From contig OV277871.1 of assembly GCA_922989275.2 (NCBI GenBank), forward strand, positions 61,959,848 through 62,023,847: a stretch of DNA of 64,000 nt, in the 5' to 3' direction. Numbering within the stretch: position 1 is the first letter of the stretch; every line of letters begins with the position of its first letter. The translations under genes and the position numbers were made by a program. This DNA comes from Gari tellinella (taxonomy: Eukaryota > Mollusca > Bivalvia > Cardiida > Psammobiidae). Shown piece after piece: positions 34,400 to 47,080 of this stretch. The notes beneath the pieces were generated by a model, which saw only the letters and a list, made by a program, of their open reading frames with translations, searched no databases and was not told the origin of the DNA.

Positions 34400-35190
34400 T
34401 TTTAAATTAGCTTTTCCATCGTGGTTTGCGGCTGCCATTTTGGATTTTGCAATTGTGGAATTTGACCTTTCTGAATCAAAAACACCCAAAATTGCACAAA
34501 GGGCCTCAGAAATAAGTGCCACACCAAAATATTATTAATTTAGAGGTATTACATTTGATAATTCTCCAAAAAAGAAAACAAATAGCCTTTTCAACATGGT
34601 TGCGGCGGCCATATTGGATTTTGCTTATTTTGGAACTTGATCTTTCCAAAGCAAAGACACCCTAGATTGCACAAAGGGCATCAGAAATGAGTTCTACTCT
34701 AAAAAATAATCAATTTAGAAGTATAGCATTTGAATTTTGTCCAAAAAACAACAAAATTAGCTTTTTCAACATGGTTTGCGGCGGCCATATTGGATTTGGC
34801 TATTGTGAAACTTGACCATTCCGAATCAAAACATCCCAGATAGTAGAAAAGGCTTCAAAAATGAGTTCAACACCCAAATATTATCAATTGAGAGGTATTA
34901 CATTGGTTTATTCTCAAAACAAGAAACAAAATTACATTTTTAACATGGCTTGCGGCGGCCATATTGGATTTGGCTATTGTTGAAATTGATCTTTCCAAAT
35001 CAAAGACACCCCAGATTGCACAAAGGGCAGCAGAAATGAGTTCCACACCAAAAAACAACCAATTTATAGTTATTACACTTATTTATTCTCCAAAAAACAA
35101 AAAAGTTAGCTTTTCCAAAATGGCTGGCGGCGGCCATATTGGATTTGGATATTATGGGAAACGTGACAGTGTGGCAGATAAGCACCTCGG
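34400..35190. repeat. Tandem array of about 175-bp units
   Basis: Five occurrences of GGC(T/G)GCCAT(A/T)TTGGATTT at about 34434, 34608, 34784, 34963 and 35133 give periods of 171-179 bp. Units share AATTGCACAAAGGGC and TCTCCAAAAAA. The ORFs in it are not protein-like. Confidence 0.9.
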
Positions 35191-35359
35191 TGATTTGAGA
35201 TGTCTAGGGTCTCGTTAACTCACATCAAGTGAGAAACTCTCTCAACGCCATTTTGCAAACGGGTCTAGAGGCCTAGTCCTGCACTACAGATACAGTGCGT
35301 CATATCATGATGTACTCACATACTAAGATTCCGCTGCTGACATAATAAAGAAAATATGA

Positions 35360-35650
35360 TCGGTACCAGGGGTCGTGAGTTCGATTCCCCGCCGGACCAG
35401 CGGTCTGACTAGGGGGTTTTTCCCCGATGATGTAAAGGAATGTCCTTGAGCAAGACATGTACCGCGAATTGCTCCTCTCCATCCAGGGGTTAAAATGGGT
35501 ACCTGTGAAGGGTCTGAGTCGGTACTGCGGCTGCATTTGACTGCGCCATATGTTAGCAGTGCTCGTAGGCAAGATGGCTCAATGATCAGGGGAGTATATG
35601 TACAGTCGGTTGAGCGGTCATTCGGACTGAAAGTAGACTTTAACTTGGTA
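35360..35650 (+). mobile_element. tRNA-derived SINE, head partly lost
   Basis: It has a B box (GAGTTCGATTCCCC), GCCGGACCAGCGG, a body with GATGATGTA, GAGCAAGACATGTACCGCG and CCATATGTTAGCAGTGCTC, and a tail GCGGTCATTCGGACTGAAAG. It is colinear with 40619-40947. Confidence 0.75.
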
Positions 35651-37062
35651 TATTACTTTTTATCCCTTTTTACTATGTTACTGATTGTAAAAGAAACGTT
35701 CAAAAGCTTCGAGGTGTGGCTTGATATCGACCAAACGTTAACTATTCCGATTGTGTTGACTTGTCAGAAATTAAAACATAACGTAATGGGACGTTTATAT
35801 AGCGTGCACTTATTCTACCAACCGAATACTTTAAATAGTTATTAGATCAACGTTATTCATCAATAATATATAAAAAACGGACTATACATAGTAATCGATC
35901 GGGGTTCGGTTTTGAATTATAAAATGATGCAGCTTTAAATTCAGTACAACAACTGCTGAACGACCAGGCAGTACGGAAAAATCGTGAGGCCTTACGCATG
36001 CGGAAGTTTTCTTGAGGACGACCGGAATCGTGTCGTCTAAATATTGAGTATTTCTGCTTTTGCCTACAACAGACCATATATTGTTCTTATGGGTACTTTC
36101 GGTACGAAACACACAAGAAACACGTTACGAATTACATTTCGGAGAAACAAACGGCTTGTAGGTAATTTCAACTCCGACAATAGCTGTATGTTTGCGATAG
36201 ACTTTCTTTGAGGCAGCACTTTGTAATTGGGAAACCAGAATACAATGATTGTTTTGAACCCCACTCGAGCAACACAGGTAATGAAATCTAAAATAAAAAC
36301 ATTTTTAATCACTCAAATACGCTTTATAGATGCACTTCATTATGCGACAAAATATCTTTTATACTATGTGTACCCGGGAAATTATTATCAATCGGTAGTA
36401 TGATTCGAGTCAAACTTTTTTTTCAATATATTGTCCGATTGTGTTTTAAAAAAAAAGAAAATCTTAAATAACAACAAATCCTGACAGTAAATTATTCTGT
36501 TTTTTTTTTCTAATCAAATGTCCCATAAAAACAATAGCACTCTGCAAAATTTAGAGTATTGATAAGATTTTTCGTAGCACCTTTATTCAAAATATAATTT
36601 AAATTTCGTGTAATGATTGTTGTTAACAACGAAATACGCTACTAGACTGAGATTGAACTTTTCGGTGAAATTTTTTCTCATTAAAATTCCTGATGAAAAA
36701 GAAAATAAACAAAAATGATCTTAAAGACAAACCAAGCGGTAAATTTGTGTATCTCAGCCTTGGAGGGGGAGGGCTGTAACTAAGTGGTGATCACTTGTAG
36801 CCCGATCCCATTTCTGTCAAAATTCGAAATAAAATATGTTTAAACTATCTCAGCCTTGTATGATATTTCAAGTAAGTTTCATTGCATGTTTTACAAAAAC
36901 TAAGCTCACACGAAAGATATTTGCAAGACGTGTCCGCTTTATACAGAAAAAAGAACTACTAAATATTTATTTTACTAAATTCAGACGAGTAACTGATTAA
37001 ATAGACTGAAAGAAAACAACCAGTAAAGGAAGGGTTTGACTGATATTTTAATTTCCTTACAG

Positions 37063-37278
37063 AAACGTCTTGACACGGTGGCCGAATCTCGACTTCCTAT
37101 CTGGATCACTGAACTGTCTATGGACGAGCCTAACGCCACCAAGAAGGCGAATGCTCTAGTCGATGTCCTGACGCTCTACTTTAGCTACCCAATGATCAAG
37201 GGCATCGTGTTGTGGGGATTCTGGGATGGCAGGATTTGGAAACCCAACTCCAAACTTTTTGAGGGTCCTCATTTAACC
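37063..37278 (+). CDS. GH10 xylanase gene, nucleophile exon
   Basis: An exon of 72 codons in phase 0 at both ends. It holds the strand LPIWITELS, in which the Glu is the catalytic nucleophile that forms the glycosyl-enzyme intermediate. After the helix ANALVDVLTLYFSYP comes GIVLWGFWDGRIWKPN, whose tryptophans cap the substrate cleft in the family. The acceptor is TTTCCTTACAG and the donor GTAAGC at 37279. Together with the acid/base Glu in the 14396 exon, both catalytic residues are present and the frame is open, so the enzyme is likely active. Confidence 0.96.
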
Positions 37279-38487
37279 GTAAGCATTTACAGAAGGAGAT
37301 AACTTAGTCTTTCCTATATACGTGGTTGTGCTGAACTGACGGCCTTTGCAAATAGTTTGAAGTCCAATCAGACGAAATGTTTTGCAGCGTCTGAAAAGCC
37401 TCCACATGGTTATTAGCATCGTGTTTGTATTCATTTTATTTAAATGGTAATAGTCCGGTTGCCAAACCCCTGATTTTTCGATAAGCGTGTTTTGCGGTCC
37501 GTACAAAGTTTTTTTGCTGTTTCTATACCTCTGAGGTGTGCTCTTTAAGAATCTGAATGATGCCACTCTGGCACCTTTGGGCAATCCGCACAATATGCAA
37601 ATTAAGGCCGCCATTACTGAAACTATTGTTTTCGTCAATATCTCAGAAACTATGCATGGTATCAACATAATTGTGGTGTCTATCCCCATGTTTTGAGGGG
37701 TAAAGAATCAGATAAAGCTATTTTAGTAAAGATCACACCAATATTTTGTGCTGAATAGGCATAATTAGGCAGCCATTACTGAAAATCTCGTTTTCATTAT
37801 TATCTCAGTGCCCGTGCATGGTAGCAAACTAATGTTGGTGTCTATCTCCATGTTTTGAGGGGTAAAGAATCAGATTAAGCCATTTTAGTAAAGATCACAC
37901 CAATATTTCGTGCTGAATGGGCATATTGAGGCAGCCATTACTGATAATCTCGTTTTCGTTATTATCTCAGTGCCCGTGCATGGTAGCAAACTAATGTTGG
38001 TGTCTATCTCCATGTTTTGAGGGGTAACGAATCAGATTAAGCCATTTAAGTAAAGACCACACCAACAATGTGTGCTTAATAGGCATATTTAGGCAGCCAT
38101 TACTGAAAATCTCATTTTTGTCAGTATCTCAAAATTATTTTAGTTTCAATCCCCATGTTGCGAGAGGTAAAGAATCAGATTAACCCCTTACTGATGAAAG
38201 AAATTGTTGTCTGCTAAAGTTTTCGTCTGTTTCAATTTTCAAACTTCTTCAAAGTCGCTCAAAATTGGTGAAGCTTTTCTGCAAAATAAGGACGGCCATT
38301 ATTGATGCGACGGTCGAGTCTACGTTCTCTTTGTGTCGTCTGTCTGGTGTGTGTTCATCATTTATATAAGAGCATTAAAAGAATGGTCATACCTCAGCTA
38401 GCTTAAGAATTCTTAGGTTCATTTTTTTGACAAAATAGATACATTCTAAGTTCCTTTTCAATAGTGTCTGATACACACACAAACACC

Positions 38488-38563
38488 GCGGCCTACGTGG
38501 TCCAGTAGTAGCACACTCGACTACGATGCCAAGGGTCGTAAGTTTGATCCCCCGCTGGACCAA
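38488..38563 (+). repeat. tRNA-derived SINE head
   Basis: GTGGTCCAGTAGTAGCACAC and GTAAGTTTGATCCCCCG stand in A-box and B-box positions, ending CGCTGGACCA. A body of a different type from the 40619 SINE follows to about 38790. Confidence 0.55.
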
Positions 38564-38879
38564 GTCCTTCAGTTGAGACTTTACACTAGGCATATAAAAA
38601 AACAGAGAGCCCTGTCGAAAGTAAGAGTAAGACATCGCCCCCAGGTTTCTGTATCCGCTGCCCTCTCTTTTGGATGTCCAATTAGCCCATATATTGCAGA
38701 AAAGGATGTTTACAAACAAAGAAACAAAAATTCGGTCAGTTGTTGCTTTGCGGTCAAAGGAGGCACACAGAAATATAACTCTAGATTTTAGGCGGTTGGT
38801 TTAGACAGTATACTTGTACTTTGAAGTAATGCAGAGTATCAAGGTGAAAGTCAGAAATATATATAGTTCTGTTAGTGTA

Positions 38880-40450
38880 GCTTAGCTGAGTCCGAAAAGT
38901 GAAACCTCCAAACCGTGACTGGGCGCTTGTAGGTCATACACATCGCCCGTACTCGTCTGAATTGCCGGACCATAGGCAAAGAAGGCACTGAGCATCATAC
39001 ACTCAGGAAAGTCCATCAATACATGTAGTCAATTATCAAATTGTTGATGATCAGCCGTTGATCGTCATAAGAGCTGAGCTATTTGAGTATATCTCATCAA
39101 CTACAATAGCTGGCTCAGCTGTAGGGTCTCGTTGGTAGTTAAGTGAGGGGATCGACGACCCATACAGGCAGGAACACACGCTGCACAACTCCTTAGGTTA
39201 AGAATTCAGAGATGATAGAAATACTGGATGGCTGTGCTATCATTTGGGTTATAAACGAGTATAATCAAGGAACTGTAAATGGCTTCATGATGGATGTTAT
39301 GAAGAGTGTGGCAAGCTATGACCCACTCGATCGCTACTTCAACTTCAGGATTAAAAGTTGAATGTGGGCAGCTCGAGCTGGTGACGAGGCTATACGACGA
39401 CAAAAACTGCAGTTACATACTCCAATGCCGCTCCAGAAGGTTTTCCTTACAACAGCTGAGAATAAGGTACAGGTCATAGTTCTGATGTGTCAGAGTTTGA
39501 TCCAGAAAGCCGAATGGACATAGTCTTGCCATTACCTCTACTAACACTGTACTAGTATTTCAGGATGGCATTGTCTTCCACCAGAAAGATACCATGAACC
39601 ACCATGAAGAAGTGGGTGTAATTATCATACAGTAGATGGTCAAGGCAGCTGAAAGTGACGTAAAAAGAATCAAACATTGTCTGTGAGGACACTCCTGCTG
39701 CACTTACGCAAAGTTGAATCTGGCCTGTCGTTTAACCTTGGAAAGACCACATGCTTAACAAACTACTATAGACATTGCCGCAACTGCAAGTGAACATGAA
39801 CACTTGTTTTCACATCTGCCAGTCGCCCATGTCCTCTCGGGCTTTGTCAATGTAGGTCAGTGCTTCAGAGTAGAAAAAGGCATTGTCATCAAAGTCCTAA
39901 AGATCGGTGTGGTACTGGACAAAGTGGGCGAATTATCTTATGCTATAGGCGACATCGTTTGAGAAGCGACAGGATTCATGGCTGCCTGTTAGAGTGTCAC
40001 AAGCTTGGTGACATCGAACATGTCTGACGTTTGAGGAGAAGTCTGGTTGCAAAGAATTGGTAGAAAATAAGTTACAAATGCCCCACAGCTTAAGTCACTT
40101 TCACCTTCTAAAGAGGCATTCAAAGAGAACGTAAAACATTCAGACTGCCATTTGGAAATCAGCTCCCAAATCAGAACCTGCATCATTAGATATTGTCGAG
40201 TTTGGGTGGAAACTTGATGAACGCACTAGATAATTGATACCAGTTGTATTGCAAGCAAACATTACTATTGCTCCACAGGATGTTCTGGAAATGATAAAGT
40301 GTGGTTGTGCTACGTATACACTCTGTCCGACAGCAATGTGTCTGTGATATACGACTCGTTTGCCATGCGCAATATGTTGTGGCTGCCACGGAGAAGCACC
40401 CTGCCAGAAAAAACACGTCCGACGGGTCGATGACAGTGACAATGTTGTTA
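38880..40450 (+). pseudogene. Decayed gene of an uncharacterised animal repeat-gene family with CxC tail
   Basis: Scattered + strand frames keep recognisable blocks. One reads LPVAHVLSGFVNVGQCFRVEKG then VIKVLKIGVVLDKVGELSYAIGD (39830-39950); another APQLKSLSPSKEAFKENVK; and the end reads VLEMIKCGCATYTLCPTAMC and RLPCAICCGCHGEAPCQ. The order matches a widespread repetitive metazoan family that I know only as uncharacterised proteins closing in a cysteine-rich tail. Stops and frame changes occur every 20-60 codons, so nothing intact is encoded. It lies between the inverted arms of the surrounding element. Confidence 0.55.
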
Positions 40451-40618
40451 AAAATGACTTGTTTGAGGACTGAATCAGTTCAGTAATGGCAATCTACATC
40501 ATTATAAGTAAAAGGAATGCTTTGTAACTTTGATGTACAGTGAAGTGGATTGTTGTCTATTTTGCAAAACATGTTGGTGTGATCAATACTGAAATGGTGT
40601 AATCTGCTTCTTTTCCCT

Positions 40619-40947
40619 ACCGGTGGTAGTAATCCAGTGGTAACGCGTTGGACTACGGTACCAGGGTTCGTGAGTTCAATCCCCCGCCGGACCAGCGGCC
40701 TGACTAGGGGATTTTTTCCGAATCCCCGATGATGTACAGGAATATGCTTGAGCAAGATATGTACCGCGAATAGCTCCTCTCTACCCAGGGGTTAAAATGG
40801 GTACCTGCGAAGGGTCTGAACCGGTACTGTGGCTGCTTATGCGCCATATGTTAGCAGTGCTCAATATAGTAGGCAAGATGGCTCAATGATAAGGGGAGTA
40901 AACGTACAGTCGGCTGAGCGGTCATTCGGACTGAAAGTAGACTTTAA
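40619..40947 (+). mobile_element. tRNA-derived SINE, near complete
   Basis: The head has an A-box region (AGTAATCCAGTGGTAACG) and B box (GAGTTCAATCC), ending GCCGGACCA. A body of about 230 bp is shared with 35360, 9677 (inverse) and 47905. It ends near GAAAGTAGACTTTAAAATG. It lies just inside the right inverted arm of the composite element. Confidence 0.75.
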
Positions 40948-41981
40948 AATGATACTTTTTTTTACTTTTACAAACATGAGTACAGACGCCAGAATTATGT
41001 TAATGCATGTATCATAGTTCCTGAGGTATTGCCGAAATTGAGATTTTCAGTACTGGCTGACTAAATATGCCTATTCAGAAAAACTACTTGTGTGATCTTT
41101 AGTGAAATGGCTTCAACTGATTAGTTACCCCTAAAACATTTATTTATACGCCAGAATTACTTTGATATAATATGTCGTAGATGCTGAGATATTGACGAAA
41201 ATGAGATTTTCGGTAATGGCTGCCGAAATATGGATATTCATCACAACCTTATAAATATATTTGTGGGATCAATACTAAAATGGTTTTATCTGATTTTCTA
41301 CCCCTCAAAATATGGGGATAAACACCAAAATTATTCTGAAACCATATGTAGATACTGAGATATTGACGAAAACGAGATTTTCAGTAATGGCTGCCTAAAT
41401 ATGCCCATTCAGCACAAAATATTGATATGACCTTTACTAAAATGGTTTAATCTTATTCTTTACCCCTCAAAACATGGAGATAGACACCAACATGATTTTG
41501 ATACCATGCACAGGTACTGAGATATTGTCGAAAACGAGATTTTCAGTAATGGCTGCCTAATTATGCCTATTCAGCACAAAATATCGCTGTGATCTTTACT
41601 AAAATGGCTTTATCTGATTATTTACCCCTCAAAACATTGGGATAAACACCAAAATTATGTTGATGCCATGCATAGTTTCTGAGATATTGACGAAAACAAG
41701 ATTTTCAGTAATGGCGGCCTTAATTTGCATATTGTGCGGATTGCCCAATGATGCCAGAGTGGCATCATTCAGATTCTTAAAGAGCACACCTCAGAGGTAT
41801 AGAAACAGCAAAAAAACTTTGTACGGACCGCAAAACACGCTTATCGGTATATGCCACCGGACTATAATGCATTACATTATTGATTCTTACATCGACATTT
41901 TCAAAGGTTGTTCGACAGATGCCTTTAAATCTTAGTTATTCTTGATAAAAGATAAGATCACATCACACTTTGATAAAGTAA

Positions 41982-42050
41982 ATCTGAATAAGGGGAGATC
42001 CTTTGAAAGCACAGATAAAAGCAAATACTGAAAATTGCTGACTCGGTTTA
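41982..42050 (+). repeat. Fragment of the dispersed repeat at 19370
   Basis: AATCTGAATAAGGGGAGATC and AGCAAATACTGAAAATTGC match the start of the 19370 copy in the same orientation. Confidence 0.7.
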
Positions 42051-42142
42051 AAGTTTTCATTAAACATTTCTAAAGAAAATATAAATACACATTCTAACAG
42101 AATCTATATTTTTTGCACTCTGATTGACTCGTACTACACACT

Positions 42143-42144
<2 letters not shown>

Positions 42145-42178
<34 letters not shown>
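42145..42178. repeat. G34 homopolymer
   Basis: A run of 34 G immediately precedes the first unit of the 505-bp array. It could be real or a sequencing or assembly artefact. Confidence 0.9.
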
Positions 42179-42180
<2 letters not shown>

Positions 42181-44703
42181 AATTGAACATGCACGATTAG
42201 ATTGCGTTATAAAAAGGTTTAATTATTTTGATTTGAACTATTAATAATAACTAATTTAAAGCCAATTTTCATTTAAGTTTCGATCACATATAATATTGTT
42301 GATGATGCCATATCCAATCGATGTAAAATCGGACTTATTCTTTCTAAAACGTCATTTGCACAGATTTACAACGTACGCATTTGCAGTAGAAATTATTGCT
42401 CAGATGTTTAGCTCACCTGAGCTAGCTCAGGGTGAGCTTTTGCAATCCTTGAATGTCCGGCGTCCTTCGTCCATCGGCAACAATTTTAGTGTTAACACGC
42501 TATAGGCCACACTATTTATGCAATTTATTCTCAAACTTGCTCAGATTGTATATTACCTTAAGAGTTCATATGAGTTTGATTGTGGTTGGAATCGAATCAA
42601 TAGGTCAGGAGTTATCTACCTTTGAATTGCTGAAAATGCCATATTTTTAACAGTGTTTACACTCTTGAGGCCACAATATGTATCAAATTGAACATGCACG
42701 ATTAGATTGCGTTATAAAAAGGTTTAATTATTTTGATTTGAACTATTAATAATAACTAATTTAAAGCCAATTTTCATTTAAGTTTCGATCACATATAATA
42801 TTGTTGATGATGCCATATCCAATCGATGTAAAATCGGACTTATTCTTTCTAAAACGTCATTTGCACAGATTTACAACGTACGCATTTGCAGTAGAAATTA
42901 TTGCTCAGATGTTTAGCTCACCTGAGCTAGCTCAGGGTGAGCTTTTGCAATCCTTGAATGTCCGGCGTCCTTCGTCCATCGGCAACAATTTTAGTGTTAA
43001 CACGCTATAGGCCACACTATTTATGCAATTTATTCTCAAACTTGCTCAGATTGTATATTACCTTAAGAGTTCATATGAGTTTGATTGTGGTTGGAATCGA
43101 ATCAATAGGTCAGGAGTTATCTACCTTTGAATTGCTGAAAATGCCATATTTTTAACAGTGTTTACACTCTTGAGGCCACAATATGTATCAAATTGAACAT
43201 GCACGATTAGATTGCGTTATAAAAAGGTTTAATTATTTTGATTTGAACTATTAATAATAACTAATTTAAAGCCAATTTTCATTTAAGTTTCGATCACATA
43301 TAATATTGTTGATGATGCCATATCCAATCGATGTAAAATCGGACTTATTCTTTCTAAAACGTCATTTGCACAGATTTACAACGTACGCATTTGCAGTAGA
43401 AATTATTGCTCAGATGTTTAGCTCACCTGAGCTAGCTCAGGGTGAGCTTTTGCAATCCTTGAATGTCCGGCGTCCTTCGTCCATCGGCAACAATTTTAGT
43501 GTTAACACGCTATAGGCCACACTATTTATGCAATTTATTCTCAAACTTGCTCAGATTGTATATTACCTTAAGAGTTCATATGAGTTTGATTGTGGTTGGA
43601 ATCGAATCAATAGGTCAGGAGTTATCTACCTTTGAATTGCTGAAAATGCCATATTTTTAACAGTGTTTACACTCTTGAGGCCACAATATGTATCAAATTG
43701 AACATGCACGATTAGATTGCGTTATAAAAAGGTTTAATTATTTTGATTTGAACTATTAATAATAACTAATTTAAAGCCAATTTTCATTTAAGTTTCGATC
43801 ACATATAATATTGTTGATGATGCCATATCCAATCGATGTAAAATCGGACTTATTCTTTCTAAAACGTCATTTGCACAGATTTACAACGTACGCATTTGCA
43901 GTAGAAATTATTGCTCAGATGTTTAGCTCACCTGAGCTAGCTCAGGGTGAGCTTTTGCAATCCTTGAATGTCCGGCGTCCTTCGTCCATCGGCAACAATT
44001 TTAGTGTTAACACGCTATAGGCCACACTATTTATGCAATTTATTCTCAAACTTGCTCAGATTGTATATTACCTTAAGAGTTCATATGAGTTTGATTGTGG
44101 TTGGAATCGAATCAATAGGTCAGGAGTTATCTACCTTTGAATTGCTGAAAATGCCATATTTTTAACAGTGTTTACACTCTTGAGGCCACAATATGTATCA
44201 AATTGAACATGCACGATTAGATTGCGTTATAAAAATGTTTAATTATTTTGATTTGAACTATTAATAATAACTAATTTAAAGCCAATTTTCATTTAAGTTT
44301 CGATCACATATAATATTGTTGATGATGCCATTTCCAATCGATGTAAAATCGGACTTATTCTTTCTAAAACGTCATTTGCACAGATTTACAACGTACGCAT
44401 TTGCAGTAGAAATTATTGCTCAGATGTTTAGCTCACCTGAGCTAGCTCAGGATGAGCTTTTGCAATCCTTGAATGTCCGGCGTCCTTCGTCCATCGGCAA
44501 CAATTTTAGTGTTAACACGCTATAGGCCACACTATTTATGCAATTTATTCTCAAACTTGCTCAGATTGTATATTACCTTAAGAGTTCATATGAGTTTGAT
44601 TGTGGTTGGAATCGAATCAATAGGTCAGGAGTTATCTACCTTTGAATTGCTGAAAATGCCATATTTTATAGTGTTTACACTCTTGAGGCCACAATATGTA
44701 TCA
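42179..44703 (+). repeat. Five tandem 505-bp units
   Basis: Units start at 42179, 42684, 43189, 43694 and 44199. Units 1-4 look identical; unit 5 has a few substitutions. Each contains an AGCTCACC 5' hairpin (inner stem GAGC-TA-GCTC) and GTCCGGCGTCCTTCGTCC, so the array is an amplified 5' end of an AGCTCACC-family element plus about 230 bp of its flank. Repeated ORFs of 65-69 residues are a by-product. Confidence 0.95.
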
Positions 44704-45676
44704 AATCTTTCTCAAACTTGCCCTGATTGTATATTACCATAAGTTTTTGGATGAGTTTAGTTATGGTTGGAATAGGACCAATAGATCAACAGTTATCTAC
44801 CTTTGAATTGCTGATAATGCCATATTTAACAGTGTTTACACTCTAGAGGCCACACTTTTTATCCAATCTATCTCAAACTTGCTGAGATTGTATATGACAA
44901 TAAGAGTTCGGGTTTGATTATGGTTTAAATCAGAATAATAGGTCGAGAGTTATCTACCTTTGAATTGCTGAAGATGGCACATTTAAGGGTGCTTACACTC
45001 TTGAGGCCGCCATTTTTTATCCAATATTTCTCAAATTTGCCCAGATTGTATATGACCATAAAAGTTCAGATGAGTACGATAGTTGTTGAAAGCAGACGAA
45101 TAGGTTGAGAGTTACCTACCTTTGAATTGCTGAAAATGCCATATTTAACGGTGTTTACACTCTAGAGGCCACAATTTTTATCCAGTCTTTTTCAAACTTG
45201 CTCAGATTGTATATGACCATCAGAGTTCAAATAAGTGTGATTATGGTTAAAATGGGACCAATAGTTCAAGAGTTTTTTGTCCTTGAATTACTGAAAATGC
45301 CATATCTTACAGCGGTTGCACTATTGCAGCTACAGTTTTCAATGAATTTTGATTATACTTGCACACAAAGTATAAAGCTATAAGTTTTTCGAAGGAGTGC
45401 AATTATTGTTGTAATCTAATCATTATAGCAATAGTTATCTGCCCTTGATATACTTTGAAATGCTACAAAAGGCTTCATTTCAGTATTGTTTAGGCTCTAG
45501 TTATCTGCCCTTGATGTACCCTACTATACTAGAGCTATGAGGTTGTAGTCCAAAATTGTTTACATGCTATACTACAAATTTGAATGTATTTAGATTAAAA
45601 CGGGTGAAACAGAAAGGTAAAGCTATCAGGCTTCAGTACAACAGGTGAGCGATATAAGGGTCTTCAGGCCCTCTTG
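44704..45676 (+). repeat. AGCTCACC-family element, body and 3' end
   Basis: Modules of about 155 bp (TCTCAAACTTGC, GAGAGTTATCTACCTTTGAA, GTTTACACTCTAGAGGCCAC) decay in similarity along the element. It ends with GGTGAGCG, AGGGTC-TTCA-GGCCCT and CTCTTG. The 5' end is the amplified unit before it. Confidence 0.85.
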
Positions 45677-46123
45677 TATATATTTCTGGGTAAGAATGGA
45701 GCCTGTAGTTGTTGTTAGATATTGGACACTACAGTATTACAAGACACGTACAATAGTGTGACCTTCCTACCTTGTTCTGGTTCTCAGGGTTAATAGTAGT
45801 ATTGGGGAAAGTATCTGTTTACTTGACCAAGATTATTCTCTCTGTCGAGAACTCAAAGTAAGGCAGCTCGGTAGTTTTGTTTCCATGCCCTGCTTCACAT
45901 CGTATAAAATAAGAACCGAAATCATCTTCCTGCAATTATTAACATCTCATCTCATCATCGTTCTTAAATTACCGGCGCTTAAAAAACTAGTTTGTGTCTT
46001 GTGCCGTAAAACTTAACTCATCCATCCATCTAAAAGTGTTACAGCAAAACGGATTGGCACATGAGGAATAAAAGTAGGAGGAGCAAGAACTGTGTCACAG
46101 TAAGTGATACATGCCCCCAAAAT

Positions 46124-47080
46124 CACAGGGACCCGGCACGATTGATTTTTGAGAGAAAAAAATGTCAAAAGATATATATAGAGACAAGGGGTACAACTGA
46201 TCGTTAGTATATTCTCACCCTATCTCGACAAAAGCGGTCATATCACGAATAATAATTGATGAAACGACACCCTTTTTGCATTTCTGTCTAGCTAATATAA
46301 TACCCTTCCATAAAAACATAACATAAAACCAACTGTAGGGATGCACTTTAAACAATAATTGCATTTACTCAAAGAAATCAACGACTTTTGGAAAACGGGA
46401 CAGGTGTTCGTTCACAGCTAACACAGCATTGACCACTACTGTACGCTAGTTTAGGCGGTAATCGAGTGTTACAGTCATTGACAACTACTGTACACTTGTT
46501 TAGGCGGTAATATCGAGCATGACAGTCATACACTTCCATAAATATACATCTTTGACACCGATCAAAGCTGATTTCTTCTCAAATCATTGCCGTACCAAAA
46601 AAGCCTACATGTACAAGAATAGCTTTACTGCCGATGAAAACATGCGAATTTGTTGTTGGTATTGCAATGGTTTGAGTATAAATCAGCTTTGATCGGTGTA
46701 AAAAATGGATATCCATGGAACTGTATGACTGTAATGTTCGATATTACCGCCTAAACAAGAACACAGTAGTGGTCAATGCGGTGTCAGCTGTGAACGAACA
46801 CCTGTCCCGTTTCCAAAAGTCGTTGCTTTCTGTGAGTAAATGCAATTACTTTTGAAAGTGCATGCTTACAGTTGGTTTTATGTTATGTTTTTATGGAAGG
46901 GTATTATATTAGATAGACAGAAGTGCAAAAAGGGTGTCGTTTCATCAATTATTATTCATGATATGCCTGGTTTTGTCGAGATAGGGTGAGAATGTACTAA
47001 TAATCAGTTGTATCCCTTGTCTCTATATATACCTTCTGACGATTTTTTATCTCAAAACGCAATCGTGTCGGGGCCCTGTG
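46124..47080. mobile_element. hAT-type foldback element with 8-bp target duplication
   Basis: The left end CACAGGGACCCGGCACG and right end CGTGTCGGGGCCCTGTG are inverted repeats, flanked on both sides by CCCAAAAT (46116-46123 and 47081-47088). Eight-base duplications are the mark of hAT transposases. The inverse match continues for about 450 bp per arm, leaving a loop of about 100 bp near 46575-46680. It encodes no transposase and is therefore non-autonomous. Confidence 0.88.

Larger units (their letters stand above)
18861..37062 (+). other. GH10 gene intron (18.2 kb), mostly repeats
   Basis: The phase 0 intron runs from GTAGGA to TTTCCTTACAG. It contains the dispersed repeat at 19370, the mariner derivative, the gag-protease relic, minisatellites, a LINE, AGCTCACC copies, a large foldback, a tandem array and a SINE. 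I see nothing recognisable in 18870-19360, 19900-20340, 20450-21540, 22130-22430 and 35660-37060. Confidence 0.85.
37450..41866. mobile_element. Composite element with 700-800 bp inverted arms
   Basis: The outer ends are ATAGTCCGG(T)TGCC at 37450 and its inverse CCGGACTAT at 41858. Next come CGATAAGCGTGTTTTGCGGT and its inverse, then arrays of units of about 160 bp (GGCAGCCATTACTGAAAATC ... CATGTTTTGAGGGGTAAAG) at 37600-38190 and, inverted, at 41030-41735. The 2.8-kb centre holds two SINEs and a decayed coding sequence. This fits a DNA transposon with long inverted ends built of subterminal repeats. Confidence 0.7.

Noticed and set aside
35853..36312. Overlapping minus-strand ORFs of 74-82 residues
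   Set aside because: No conserved motif, no splice logic and no similarity that I recognise; treated as chance ORFs in intron DNA.
42145..44703. CRISPR-like direct repeats
   Set aside because: Units are 505 bp, contiguous, without unique spacers, and the DNA is eukaryotic.
42296..44742. Five identical ORFs of 69 and 65 residues, like a small gene family
   Set aside because: They repeat with the 505-bp tandem unit, start in repeat flank and cross the AGCTCACC hairpin; no protein-like features.
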